The translations under genes were made by a program, and so were the position numbers. Positions 51,879 to 60,794 of a stretch of 64,000 bases of DNA are shown here, in pieces (position 1 is the stretch's first letter; each line of letters starts with the position of its first letter). The notes beneath the pieces were generated by a model. It was not told the origin of the DNA. It saw only the letters and a program-made list of their open reading frames with translations, and ran no database searches. This DNA is from Flavisolibacter ginsengisoli DSM 18119 (GTDB lineage Bacteria; Bacteroidota; Bacteroidia; Chitinophagales; Chitinophagaceae): contig NZ_FQUU01000005.1 in the NCBI RefSeq assembly GCF_900129295.1, forward strand, positions 124,001-188,000, in the 5' to 3' direction.

Positions 51879-52310
51879 ATGATTGACACTAAATATAAAT
51901 ATTCGGCTATAACTGCCAAAATCATTGGTGGCGCTATGGAAGTTCATAAACATCTGGGCAATGGCTTCCAGGAAGTGATCTATCAAAGGGCTTTGGAAGA
52001 AGAGTTTAACATACAGGGAATGTCATTTGTGCGTGAGTTTGGCATGAATGTCTTTTATAAAGAAAAAATTGTTGGCACACGTAGAGTTGATTTTTTGATA
52101 GAGGATGTTGTGTCGGTTGAAATCAAGGCTGTGATCAAAATGGAAGATGCGCACCTTGCGCAAGCCATCAATTATTTGGAAGCGTATAATCTTGAAATTG
52201 GTATGCTGTTAAACTTTGGAGCCAAAAGCCTTGAATATAGACGACTGATCAATCCAAAGTATAATCCAAATACCACCCACACTGCCATCAAAGCAAATAC
52301 ATCTAAATAA
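51879..52310 (+). CDS. GxxExxY protein (PD-(D/E)XK-like)
   Basis: The 143-aa protein has the family signature in LGNGFQEVIYQRALE (about 27-41) and the nuclease-like core RVDFLIEDVVSVEIKAV (D, then E-x-K). The C-terminal helix with AQAINYLEAYNLEIGMLLNFG is typical. The GxxExxY family is widespread, often near mobile or defence genes; its function is unknown. It is divergent from the ATL gene, 54 bp apart. Confidence 0.88.
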   Translation: MIDTKYKYSAITAKIIGGAMEVHKHLGNGFQEVIYQRALEEEFNIQGMSFVREFGMNVFYKEKIVGTRRVDFLIEDVVSVEIKAVIKMEDAHLAQAINYLEAYNLEIGMLLNFGAKSLEYRRLINPKYNPNTTHTAIKANTSK

Positions 52311-52352
52311 TCCACCTTTATCAAATCAATTAAATCCTTCAAATCAAATTAA

Positions 52353-52538
52353 TCAACGGTCCTGCCTTTTCATCAATTCACTCCTCCCTGGTTCAGGCAC
52401 TGCTTCATACTCATAAGGACAATGCTTACATCCATTCCCGCAACAATAGCCACGCTCTGAAAGGTATTTAGCTGTGAATGTCAGCAAGCCATTATCATTC
52501 AGGTAATAATCAACACCTTCAGTCAACACCAGCTTCAT
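52353..52538 (-). CDS. Small DUF5522-type Cys-rich protein
   Basis: A 61-aa protein with the cluster RGYCCGNGCKHCPYEY (C32, C33, C37, C40), likely a metal site, after a strand pair DYYLNDNGLLTFT. It matches the DUF5522 family from memory. Its start overlaps trmB by 20 bp in another frame, so the two are translationally coupled. Confidence 0.85.
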   Translation of the reverse strand: MKLVLTEGVDYYLNDNGLLTFTAKYLSERGYCCGNGCKHCPYEYEAVPEPGRSELMKRQDR

Positions 52539-53229
52539 CTTTTAAAAATTGTTGTAATACCGCATCCATTTCTTTAGAAGGCAAAAACTCGGGCATAGAG
52601 AAACACAGGTAATGCACTTTCTTGCTTCCAGCTATATCCAGCATCTCATAATGAGTCTTGATCTGCAGATCTTTGGAAACTCCAGGTTCTGCATACACAT
52701 CATCCATGTCTTTATGTAGTGTGCAGCCATACATGTCGATCACTTTTTTAGTGAACTGGTACAGGTCAGGGCTGTCAGTTTTTAAATGGATCTTGCCCCC
52801 AGGTACCAGGAACTGGTAATACAAGCGCAGGAACTTGGGGTGTGTCAGTCGTTTCTTTGACTTGGAAATGCGTAACTGCGGGTCTGGGAAAGTGATCCAC
52901 ATTTCATCCACTTCCTCTGTAGCAAAGAATTCAGTGATCCTGTCTATCTGTATGCGGAGGAAGGCGACGTTCTTTAAACCAAGTTGGGTTGCCTTTTTAG
53001 CACCTACCCAAAGACGGTTGCCCTTTTGGTCTATGCCTATGAAATTCTTATTAGGATAGATCTGTGCCAGGCCAATACTGTACTCTCCTTTACCACAAGC
53101 CAGTTCCAGCACCAATGGGTTTTTGTTGCCAAAAAATCCACTCCATGTCCCGGGCATAGCCACAGGATACTGTAATACATTGGAAAAGGTTTCCAGTTCA
53201 GCAAAACGTACCAGCTTCTTTTGACCCAT
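52519..53229 (-). CDS. trmB: tRNA (guanine(46)-N(7))-methyltransferase
   Basis: A 236-aa Rossmann methyltransferase: SAM motif LELACGKGEYSIGLA (about 36-50), NFIGIDQKGNRLWVGAKKA, the TrmB-specific MWITFPDPQ and KKRLTHPKFLRLYY, and HLKTDSPDLYQFT. It methylates G46 in the variable loop of tRNAs. It is followed on the same strand by the overlapping DUF5522 gene. Confidence 0.93.
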   Translation of the reverse strand: MGQKKLVRFAELETFSNVLQYPVAMPGTWSGFFGNKNPLVLELACGKGEYSIGLAQIYPNKNFIGIDQKGNRLWVGAKKATQLGLKNVAFLRIQIDRITEFFATEEVDEMWITFPDPQLRISKSKKRLTHPKFLRLYYQFLVPGGKIHLKTDSPDLYQFTKKVIDMYGCTLHKDMDDVYAEPGVSKDLQIKTHYEMLDIAGSKKVHYLCFSMPEFLPSKEMDAVLQQFLKDEAGVD

Positions 53230-53308
53230 ATACTTTACGTTCTATGCCTGGATGGCTACTGATACTTACCTGTCTTGGTAAGCTATGAATGAATCTTATT
53301 GGTAAATA

Positions 53309-54007
53309 TTAGTGTGCAGCACCTGTCTCTTCTCTTTTGGAACTGCGGGCTGTGAACATCAGTTCCTGCACCTTCTGCTTGTCCTCTTTCTCTTTTTTCA
53401 GGTCAAACATGGTCCCGAAAACCAGGTCCCACAGCGTAGAACTTACACCAAAGCCTTTATGTTCATCCTTATAATGATGCAGGTGATGGTTTCTCCATAA
53501 TGGTTTCATCCATTTGAACGGAGGATTCCAGGCGTGGATGGCATAATGCATGGAAGCATAGATCAGGTAGCCCAATATGAAACCAGGAAAGAAAGCGAAA
53601 GCGTTCTCCCTAAGCACCAGGTATTCCAGCCCAAAAATAACAGAGGCCAGGATAATGCTGGGCACAGGAGGCATGAACAGCCTGTCCCTGTCACGGGGGT
53701 AATGATGGTGATTGCCATGCATGATATAAACAAGTTTCTGGGCTTTATTGCTATTGGCCACCCAGTGAAAGGCGTACCGGTGCGCCAGGTATTCAAAAAA
53801 GGTCCAGAAGAACATGCCTGTAAAGAACAGCAGGGCGATCTTACCGCCGCTGAATCCGCGGTTGGAAAAAGCATAAACAGGCAAACCAATGATAAATGGA
53901 AGATAAATGCTCCAGATCACCAGTGGATTAGCCTTGGTAAGCATTTCCAGGTAAGGATTCTGGAAAAGCTGCGCCTGGCCCTTATTATGAATTTTCTCAA
54001 ACTTCAT
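53309..54007 (-). CDS. Fatty acid 2-hydroxylase-like membrane di-iron enzyme
   Basis: The protein (232 aa from ATG 54007) has four membrane segments and the eight-His pattern of the sterol desaturase/fatty acid hydroxylase superfamily: HRYAFH, HGNHHHY, HYAIH and NHHLHHY. It probably alpha-hydroxylates fatty acids or a sphingolipid base, which are common in Bacteroidota. A GTG at 54073 would add 22 residues without support. The C-terminal tail is charged. Confidence 0.88.
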   Translation of the reverse strand: MKFEKIHNKGQAQLFQNPYLEMLTKANPLVIWSIYLPFIIGLPVYAFSNRGFSGGKIALLFFTGMFFWTFFEYLAHRYAFHWVANSNKAQKLVYIMHGNHHHYPRDRDRLFMPPVPSIILASVIFGLEYLVLRENAFAFFPGFILGYLIYASMHYAIHAWNPPFKWMKPLWRNHHLHHYKDEHKGFGVSSTLWDLVFGTMFDLKKEKEDKQKVQELMFTARSSKREETGAAH

Positions 54008-54129
54008 CAACGATGGATTTACGGCAAATTTACAATCTGCCTTGGTTTGACGAATGGCTATTCGCCCGAACACCTCTAAATTTAAGGTTAAGTTTTCTAT
54101 TCACAAGCCCTGGACGGGTCAACCTTCGT

Positions 54130-54963
54130 TTAATTCCGCTTTAAAAAGCTTTTACCGCCTTGATCCAGCAATTGATCTATCCTCACCGGTTCGTAGCCCC
54201 TTTTCCTTAGCCATTTAACGAGTTGGGGTAATCGCTTGTAGAACTTATCTGTCCGTCCTGGTCCTGAACCTATGTGCAGCAGCAGAATAAACCCATTGAG
54301 CCCGGAACTTTGCCTGGCCTCGTAGTTGAGAATGGAAGTGTAGATGATCTCTGAGCTCCTGTAATTATTGTCCTTCGGGGTTGTGTAATCTGCACTGCTC
54401 AGGGTGCCGGGTGAAAAACTGATCAACTGGAGGCCCTGCTCCTTTGTCCATGAGGCTATGGAATCGTTGTACCATTCGTAGGGTGGGAGGAAATAGCGGG
54501 CATTAGGGGCGCTTACCCCGAGTTGCCGTAGCTCTGAATAATTCTTGTCGAGGTCCTCATTGAATTGTTTTTTTGTTACCAGCAGGCTATCACGCTTTAC
54601 CCAATCGCAATAAAGCAAGTGCTCGTTGCTGTGAGCGCCTAGATAATGGCCCTCTGCCTGCAGGCGCCTGGTCAGGCTCCTGAATCCTGGGTTACGGTAA
54701 AACCTGCCCGTGAAGAAAAAGGATGCTTTTACGTTTTCTTTCTGAAGGGCTGCTAAGATGGTTTTCCCTCCTTCTCCAAATTCATCCCCGGTAAAAACAA
54801 TGGCCATCTTCCGGGATGAAGTGTCGCCCCTGCGTATAGCACCATGATCCAGCAGATAGGAATGTTGATGGGGCAGCGTATCCCCCTGTAGCCCATTACT
54901 GAAAGCGTTGTTCCCGGGAGTAAGTACCATGCCTATTATAAAACAAATGATCGTGCGGCACAT
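54130..54963 (-). CDS. Exported polysaccharide deacetylase-like protein with altered motif 1
   Basis: A 277-aa exported protein of the NodB fold: motif 1 is FTGDEFGEGG (57-66), where most enzymes have TFDDG, motif 2 is HSNEH (H111, H115), motif 3 is LPPYEW and a late LLLHIGSG. The change DD to GDE keeps one acidic residue, so metal binding is possible but unproven. Compared with 7710-8525, the second deacetylase of the window is clearly a different subgroup. Substrate unknown. Confidence 0.82.
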   Translation of the reverse strand: MCRTIICFIIGMVLTPGNNAFSNGLQGDTLPHQHSYLLDHGAIRRGDTSSRKMAIVFTGDEFGEGGKTILAALQKENVKASFFFTGRFYRNPGFRSLTRRLQAEGHYLGAHSNEHLLYCDWVKRDSLLVTKKQFNEDLDKNYSELRQLGVSAPNARYFLPPYEWYNDSIASWTKEQGLQLISFSPGTLSSADYTTPKDNNYRSSEIIYTSILNYEARQSSGLNGFILLLHIGSGPGRTDKFYKRLPQLVKWLRKRGYEPVRIDQLLDQGGKSFLKRN

Positions 54964-55109
54964 GCTACAAGTTAATAAACCTTAAGCATTTGTGATTTTG
55001 CATGACCAGGCCCTGCCATAATTGGTGATCATATTGGCCCGAAGTTGGAAGTAGGATAAAAAGCGACTATGGATGTCGCCTCATTATTTAATCATCATAA
55101 ATGTATTTT

Positions 55110-55382
55110 ATGAAAAAGTGGATGTATGTCTTGAGTATGGTCTTTGTTTTCAGTTGTGCTTCTGCAGGTTTTAATGGGCTGCATGCACAGGAGCACAAAA
55201 CAGTACAAAAGAGTAAGAAAGGCAAGTATGCATTGATTGGTGCGGCAGCAGGTGCGGGCACAGGTGCCATTGTCAGTAAAAAGAAAGGCAAAGGTGCATT
55301 GATAGGCGGAGCCGTAGGTGCCGGAGCCGGGTATCTCTATGGACGTCATAAGGATAAAAAATACAGGAAGGCACATTCCTAA
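55110..55382 (+). CDS. Glycine-zipper small exported protein
   Basis: The 90-aa protein (ATG 55110; an ATG three codons upstream also fits) has a signal peptide (cleavage likely after GLHAQ) and two Gly-zipper helices: ALIGAAAGAGTGAIV and ALIGGAVGAGAGYLYG, separated by a Lys-rich turn (SKKKGKG). Glycine-zipper segments can embed in or tether to membranes. No catalytic role inferred. Confidence 0.8.
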   Translation: MKKWMYVLSMVFVFSCASAGFNGLHAQEHKTVQKSKKGKYALIGAAAGAGTGAIVSKKKGKGALIGGAVGAGAGYLYGRHKDKKYRKAHS

Positions 55383-55397
55383 AGACTATTAAATACA

Positions 55398-55419
55398 AAG
55401 GCCTTCCGAAGAAGGCCTT
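55398..55419. terminator. Bidirectional hairpin between convergent small genes
   Basis: AAGGCCTTC (55398-55406), loop CGAA, GAAGGCCTT (55411-55419): a perfect 9-bp stem between the plus-strand glycine-zipper gene and the minus-strand 43-aa gene. T-runs on either side are weak, so termination strength is uncertain. Confidence 0.65.
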
Positions 55420-55443
55420 GTATGAACCTAAAGTACAGCAGCT

Positions 55444-55575
55444 CTAACCAGCAAAAGCCACTGTTAGTATAACCATCATCAAGATCAGTGTGGTAGCCCA
55501 GATGAAAAAGCCAATGCAATTAATAACCAGGCTTACAATAGGATTTACTTTGTAGATGTGAAGTAGTGTTTTCAT
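55444..55575 (-). CDS. 43-aa single-TM membrane protein
   Basis: Below usual gene-caller length. The frame starts ATG at 55575 and reads MKTLLHIYKVNPIVSLVI, then NCIGFFIWATTLILMMVILT and ends VAFAG before TAG at 55444. The pattern is a short basic-aromatic head, a long hydrophobic helix and no tail. It is convergent with the glycine-zipper gene across a hairpin. No family recognised, function unknown. Confidence 0.55.
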   Translation of the reverse strand: MKTLLHIYKVNPIVSLVINCIGFFIWATTLILMMVILTVAFAG

Positions 55576-56045
55576 AGGTCAGCTTAATAGGGTTAAAACG
55601 TTAGTCAGCAATTACAATCTGAAAGTAGCCTGCCAGATCGGTAACAAAAAGCAAATCGAAGAAAATCATTCACGCTTACAAACAAATCCTAAGTGAATCA
55701 ACGTGAAAAAAGTTCTGCCTATACGTATAATGCCCAGTTTAGGCAATGTTTACAGTAATTCCACTTAGTACAACCCAATTCAGGTGTTTATTAAATATTA
55801 TAGTAAACAGCAACGGGGATGCCTGTATGTAGTCCCACTTCTAGCTTACCTAAGTTTTCATTGAGCATTGCCTGTTGAATTTATTCGCATCTACCTGAGA
55901 AAAGACCAGATTCCTCTCCCTGTAACCCCATTCAAATTCAATACGCACCTTGCCTTTCTATTTCCGGATCATAAAAAATCAGCATTCTAATTTGTATCTT
56001 TCCCGGCTATAATTAGCATCAAAAGAATTATAGCAGGAAAAGAGC
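55576..56045. other. Non-coding gap of 470 bp
   Basis: AT-rich, with several stop codons in all frames. No hairpin, repeat or RNA gene was recognised. It should contain the promoters of the 43-aa gene and of the surface protein gene at 56046. Confidence 0.5.
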
Positions 56046-57977
56046 ATGAATCCGCCCCGGGTGTTATTGGTATTGATTTCCTTTGTGCTGGTGAAGATCT
56101 GTGGTGCCCAGCTTTGCCAGGGGAGCCTGGGCGATCCAATTGTCAATATTACCTTTGGATCTGGCTCCAACCCAGGCCAACCGCTTGCAGCAGCTTCTAC
56201 TTCCTATCAATATGTTTCACATGATTGTCCCAGCGATGGTTTTTATACGGTTCGCAACCGAACCGACCAGTGCTTTACAGGCTGGCATACATTGACGGCG
56301 GACCATACCGGTAATGGCAATGGCTATTTTATGCTGGTGAATGCAACCGAGCAGCCCAGTGCTTTCTATGTGGATACAGTAAACCTGCAATGCAATAACA
56401 CGACTTATGAATTTGCCGCCTGGGTGGTGAATATGAACAGGCCTTTCGAATGCAACGGCAATCCAAATAAACCTAACCTGACCTTTAACATTGAGACAGT
56501 GGATGGTAAGGTATTGCAAAGCGGCAACTCAGGTGATATTGGCCCGCAGACCGGACCCGAATGGCGCCAGTACGGTTTTTTTTTCAACACGCCTACCAAC
56601 ACTAGCAGGATCGTTTTGCGAATCATCAATAATGCAATGGGTGGATGCGGAAATGACCTGGCACTGGATGATATTACCTTCCGTCCCTGCGGCCCCCGGT
56701 TAAATGCAGCCATTACCGGCAACGGTACTTCCATGAATTTTTGCCAGGGACAGGTATTACCCCAAACAATTACCTGCCAGGTTTCCGCAGGTTATTCTAA
56801 TCCTCATTACCAATGGCAGCAACGCATCAACAGTGCCACTTCCTGGATAGATATTCCCGGGGCTAATGATGTTAACCTGCAAACAGATCTATCAGCTAAT
56901 ACAGCACCTGGAGTCTATGAATACAGGTTATCTGTGTCCCAGCAGGAAAATATAGGCAACGCTGTTTGCAGGGTTAATTCAAATGTGATCAGCATTACTG
57001 TCAACCCTACTCCGGTGCCTTCTGCTTCCAATAACAGCCCAATATGCAGCGGCGCGAATGTATTGGTTTCAGCAGCTAACGGAGAGAAATATGCGTGGAC
57101 GGGACCCAATGGCTTTACCAGTACTGCACCTGGTTTTACCCTGGACAATGCCCAGGCAGGACAAACAGGGAAATATTTTGTGGAGGTTACCTCAGCCGCT
57201 GGCTGTAAGGCAACAGACTCCACAGGAGTCATTGTTCACCCTACACCCATAGCTTCGGTTAGTCCCGGGTCAGTTTCCATATGCGAAGGCGCCACCACCA
57301 ACCTGCAGGCCACTGGAGGCAATTCGTATACATGGAGTCCGGCCTTGCACTTATCTTCCTTTTCCGACGCGGCACCAGTTGCCTCACCTGTAGACAGTAC
57401 GCTCTACCAGGTGATCGTTGCCAATGATTTCCAATGCACGGATACTGGTTATGTGCAGGTAAATGTTAGTAAGAAGGCAAGGGCCAACGCTGGTCCTGAT
57501 AAAGCTTTACTGGTGGGACAGGTCATTCAGTTACAGGGGAGTGCTTCAGGCACCAATACCAGCTTTTCATGGTCACCAACTACTTATATGGATGATGCTA
57601 CTGATCTGGAGCCCCATGTACATCCGGATGCTGACATTACATATAAGCTTGAAGTCGTTTCCAATGATGGTTGCGGCACCGCTATAGATTCAGTTAAGGT
57701 TAGCGTATTTAATGATATTTATATACCCAACGCATTTTCACCTAATGGTGATGGTAAAAATGACACCTGGAACATTCCAGTGTTGCAGGTTTATACTAAT
57801 GTTGACATCCTGGTGTTCAACCGTTGGGGAGCAGTAGTCTACCATGCAAAAAATAATAGTTCTCCCTGGGATGGACGTTTCAAAGGCAGTGACCTTCCGG
57901 TAGGCATTTATCCTTATATCATCCAGGTAAAAGATATAGGCATCAAACGCACAGGCTGGGTTATGATCGTGAGGTGA
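56046..57977 (+). CDS. Large secreted surface protein with CHU_C-type (type B) T9SS sorting domain
   Basis: The 643-aa protein has a signal peptide (about 1-21), an N-terminal domain (about 25-215) with Cys-rich strands and two Ig/PKD-like modules (about 330-480; repeated PTP-A-S and CEGATTNL segments). The last 90 residues are a type B sorting domain: IYIPNAFSPNGDGKNDTW, NVDILVFNRWGAVVY, SPWDGRFKGSDLPVGIYPY and the final RTGWVMIVR. It should be exported by the type IX system and stay at the cell surface, in adhesion or glycan binding. No catalytic motif found. Confidence 0.9.
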   Translation: MNPPRVLLVLISFVLVKICGAQLCQGSLGDPIVNITFGSGSNPGQPLAAASTSYQYVSHDCPSDGFYTVRNRTDQCFTGWHTLTADHTGNGNGYFMLVNATEQPSAFYVDTVNLQCNNTTYEFAAWVVNMNRPFECNGNPNKPNLTFNIETVDGKVLQSGNSGDIGPQTGPEWRQYGFFFNTPTNTSRIVLRIINNAMGGCGNDLALDDITFRPCGPRLNAAITGNGTSMNFCQGQVLPQTITCQVSAGYSNPHYQWQQRINSATSWIDIPGANDVNLQTDLSANTAPGVYEYRLSVSQQENIGNAVCRVNSNVISITVNPTPVPSASNNSPICSGANVLVSAANGEKYAWTGPNGFTSTAPGFTLDNAQAGQTGKYFVEVTSAAGCKATDSTGVIVHPTPIASVSPGSVSICEGATTNLQATGGNSYTWSPALHLSSFSDAAPVASPVDSTLYQVIVANDFQCTDTGYVQVNVSKKARANAGPDKALLVGQVIQLQGSASGTNTSFSWSPTTYMDDATDLEPHVHPDADITYKLEVVSNDGCGTAIDSVKVSVFNDIYIPNAFSPNGDGKNDTWNIPVLQVYTNVDILVFNRWGAVVYHAKNNSSPWDGRFKGSDLPVGIYPYIIQVKDIGIKRTGWVMIVR

Positions 57978-58256
57978 TGGATGCCGTGTTCTATATAAGC
58001 TTCTTCTAATTTCTCCCTCACTTGAAAATTGAGCATTGATGGTAAGTCAAAGTGCATCTCTTCTTTGCAAGAAAAGAGTATAAACAAAATAAATGAAAGA
58101 AGGTAAAATATACAAGCAGGTTACAGTTAAGCAGAACTAATAGTTACCCTGTTTCCGCTTCAAAAAGGGTTTATAGTTTGGCTGGAATATCGACATTATC
58201 AGCTAACTGCTATAAACAAATATTCGAATGTGAACATTCAACTATTATTCTGTTCC

Positions 58257-58670
58257 TCAATTCCTGGTTTTCTTTTGAACGAAGTACAAGACAAGGTAAA
58301 TAAGGAGCATACTTGAAATAAGTTCCTGGGCTTTTAGGTCAGTAACAGGATCTTTTACAAGCATGTCAATAAAGGGTTTGATCATAACATTCAGTACACC
58401 CCAGATAAATGCCACTAACATAGAATGCTGGCGTATAGCAATGGTCAGTTCATCTTCGACCTTCTCTCTTGCCCAGGCAATAAATAACAGCCCTAAGATA
58501 AAGGCGTTCATAGATTGTAACCTGAAGACTTCTTTACTTACCGGGGATTGTGTAACGTTTACAGTCTTGACTATAACCAGAGGAACAAATGCCAGCACTA
58601 TAATTGCTATTCCTGCTTTCCGGAAATAATTGGGTAATAAACCTGCAGCAATCTTTGTTCTCTTTTCCAT
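58257..58670 (-). CDS. Four-TM membrane protein of unknown function
   Basis: From ATG 58670 the 137-aa protein has four hydrophobic segments (about 17-36, 51-66, 81-100 and 113-130), with REKVEDELTIAIRQHSM as a charged loop. No family was recognised. An upstream ATG at 58724 would add an 18-residue Cys-containing stretch that looks non-coding. The 279 bp before it (57978-58256) contain no gene. Confidence 0.65.
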   Translation of the reverse strand: MEKRTKIAAGLLPNYFRKAGIAIIVLAFVPLVIVKTVNVTQSPVSKEVFRLQSMNAFILGLLFIAWAREKVEDELTIAIRQHSMLVAFIWGVLNVMIKPFIDMLVKDPVTDLKAQELISSMLLIYLVLYFVQKKTRN

Positions 58671-58791
58671 AATGTAAAATTGCCATCGACATGACAAACA
58701 TACATTACCTGATGAGACATCCAAATTCCTTGTAAACTATCTCTATTACACTAATGCAAAACTTACTTTATTCCTTTTTGAGATCCTGAAA

Positions 58792-59283
58792 TTATGGCCT
58801 TGCAGGCATACTTGTACTCCCGATATCCCTGTATAGTTTCCACTCTCCATTACGCTGTTCCCAGACCACCACATACTTGCCTTTGTCTAATAAGGAACCT
58901 TTGTCATTCTTCATTTGGTAATTACCGGTTTCAATGATGAAAAGGGAATCTCCTTTTATATCTGTAGTAGTTAGGTTTATTTCTTTCATACCCATACGTA
59001 TGGCGCCACCCCAGGCATTGATAATATCTTTTCCTTTAACAGGCTCACTGTTATCCAGCAACAATTCTGCATCGGGCCAGTAATGTGAAGCCAGTGCAGC
59101 GGAATCGCCGGCTGCCAGTTGTTGTGAAAACTTAGCATTGATACTGTCAATGAATGACCTGGCTTGTTGCTGATCAAAACCTGGTTGGGTAGTCTTATCA
59201 ATTGCAGAGTTTTTGGTTTTTGACTCACAAGCTGTTAGTGAAAAACAGATTACAATAAACAGGAAGGATGAAAGCTTCAACAT
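58792..59283 (-). CDS. DUF4440/SnoaL-like lipoprotein
   Basis: A 163-aa protein with a lipobox (LTACE, Cys about 19) and a DUF4440 (NTF2-like) domain: helix DSINAKFSQQLAAGDSAALASHY, AELLLDNSEPVKGKDII, and the closing strands KYVVVWEQRNGEWKLYRDIG. Such domains form small pockets and sometimes serve as enzyme or binding domains. Anchored in the envelope. No operon partner. Confidence 0.88.
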   Translation of the reverse strand: MLKLSSFLFIVICFSLTACESKTKNSAIDKTTQPGFDQQQARSFIDSINAKFSQQLAAGDSAALASHYWPDAELLLDNSEPVKGKDIINAWGGAIRMGMKEINLTTTDIKGDSLFIIETGNYQMKNDKGSLLDKGKYVVVWEQRNGEWKLYRDIGSTSMPARP

Positions 59284-59397
59284 ACTGTTGGATTTAAGGT
59301 GATTAAAGCAGACTTTTTATTTCAAAAAACACAAGGAATAAGGGCTGATTGAATATAGCATTATAAGTTCATAAATGGAAAAATGGAAAGCTGGAAA

Positions 59398-60789
59398 TCA
59401 ATTACCATGAGGGGTGAGCTTAGTTGTTGGTATCAACCTGTTAACAGGTGATGGCTGGTTTGCCATAAAAGCTAAAAAGCGTTCCACATCATACATTGCA
59501 GTATGGGCGCAGGGTGATACTTTAGGTAGTATCAGGTCAAAACCGTGATCTGTATGAGGGATGATATGCATTACTACCGGTACTTTTAATTCCAACAGTC
59601 GGTTAAACAGTTTACGGGTTGTCCTTACCGGTGCCATAATATCGTCTTCGTCATGAATGAACAAGGTGGGAGGACAGTTGCGGTGCGCATGTGTAATAAC
59701 CGTAAACATTGTATAAGCCCCCGGTTTTTCTTCAGGATGTCCACCAAGCAATTGCGGTAAAGAACCTATTTGCTCAAAGTTTTTATTCATCCCCAGTCGA
59801 TAATAATCCTTGCCCATTTTTTTGATGATCCATCCGGGCAATTTTGTGGGAACAGCTTTCTTAAGCTTTCCGGGAATATTTCGGGTAGTGATATGCTGGT
59901 TGGTATGATAGTACAGTGCTTCCATATCATTGGTCCCATAAAGTGAGATCACAGCATTGACACTGAGGTCTTTTCCTGCCAGGTCTATGGGTATAAACCG
60001 CTGGTCATCGTCGGTATAGGCTGCCAGCAACGCCAGGTGCGCACCTGCAGACCCTCCGCCAATGGTGATCTTTTCCGGATCAATACCGAAGCGGGCTGCG
60101 TTTTCTTTCATCCAGGCTATGGCACGTTTTGCATCATCTACCATCCCCATAATACCGGTTTCAGGAGCCAGCCTGTAGGCTACGTCTATGATCACATGTC
60201 CCTGTGCTGCCAGGTGGGTAAAGAAAGGTCTTGTTTGAAAATCCTTGTCAAGAAAGTAAAAAGCGCTGCCATGCAGGTAAATAAAAGTCAGGCCAGTGGG
60301 TGTGATACCAGGTGCCGGCTGCCAGGTATCACACAAGAGCTTCCGGTCTGTGCCAGGTATGCTTGCAAATGGAATATCCTGTTCGAATCGAGGGGATGGG
60401 ACTGACGGTAATATAAACTGGAAACGCCTTGACAGGAAGCGGGTCTTTTGCGTTCCAGGTATTTTTTCTTTCCAGCCAGCGCCAAAAGCCTGTTCAAAGC
60501 TTCCGGGTGAAGCAGGCGGCCGGGAAACTTTATAAATATGGATACCATAAATTAAGATATCATAAACGCCGATGCAACTGGTAATGAAGGACCCGGTTGC
60601 CAATCCTGCAACCAGGGTAAGTAGGCCCACCAACATTAAAAATGGAGAAAGTGCGCATGCAAATAGTTTAACGAACCAAAGTAGTGGTGCCGGCCAGCGC
60701 AGGCGCATGAAAAGGGTACTGCTCAGAAGAGCCGCCAGGCTACCCGCTATAACTACCAGTGTGCTTAATATGGTAATGACCAGGTTCAC
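59398..60789 (-). CDS. Membrane-anchored alpha/beta hydrolase (esterase/lipase, HSL-like)
   Basis: The 463-aa protein has an N-terminal membrane region (about 3-95, three or four segments) and an alpha/beta-hydrolase of the hormone-sensitive-lipase type: oxyanion HGSAFYF, nucleophile in GGGSAGAHLA (Ser about 250), Asp in HDEDDIMAPV and His in PHTDHGFDL. GTG 60789 is the start. Only 5 bp separate it from the frameshifted DUF998 gene, so they share a transcript. Substrate: a short-chain ester or lipid. Confidence 0.88.
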   Translation of the reverse strand: MNLVITILSTLVVIAGSLAALLSSTLFMRLRWPAPLLWFVKLFACALSPFLMLVGLLTLVAGLATGSFITSCIGVYDILIYGIHIYKVSRPPASPGSFEQAFGAGWKEKIPGTQKTRFLSRRFQFILPSVPSPRFEQDIPFASIPGTDRKLLCDTWQPAPGITPTGLTFIYLHGSAFYFLDKDFQTRPFFTHLAAQGHVIIDVAYRLAPETGIMGMVDDAKRAIAWMKENAARFGIDPEKITIGGGSAGAHLALLAAYTDDDQRFIPIDLAGKDLSVNAVISLYGTNDMEALYYHTNQHITTRNIPGKLKKAVPTKLPGWIIKKMGKDYYRLGMNKNFEQIGSLPQLLGGHPEEKPGAYTMFTVITHAHRNCPPTLFIHDEDDIMAPVRTTRKLFNRLLELKVPVVMHIIPHTDHGFDLILPKVSPCAHTAMYDVERFLAFMANQPSPVNRLIPTTKLTPHGN

Positions 60790-60794
60790 AGTGC

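Noticed and set aside
60381-60389. GTTCGAATC, the T-arm motif of a tRNA
   Set aside because: It lies in the coding region of the esterase and no acceptor stem can be formed around it.
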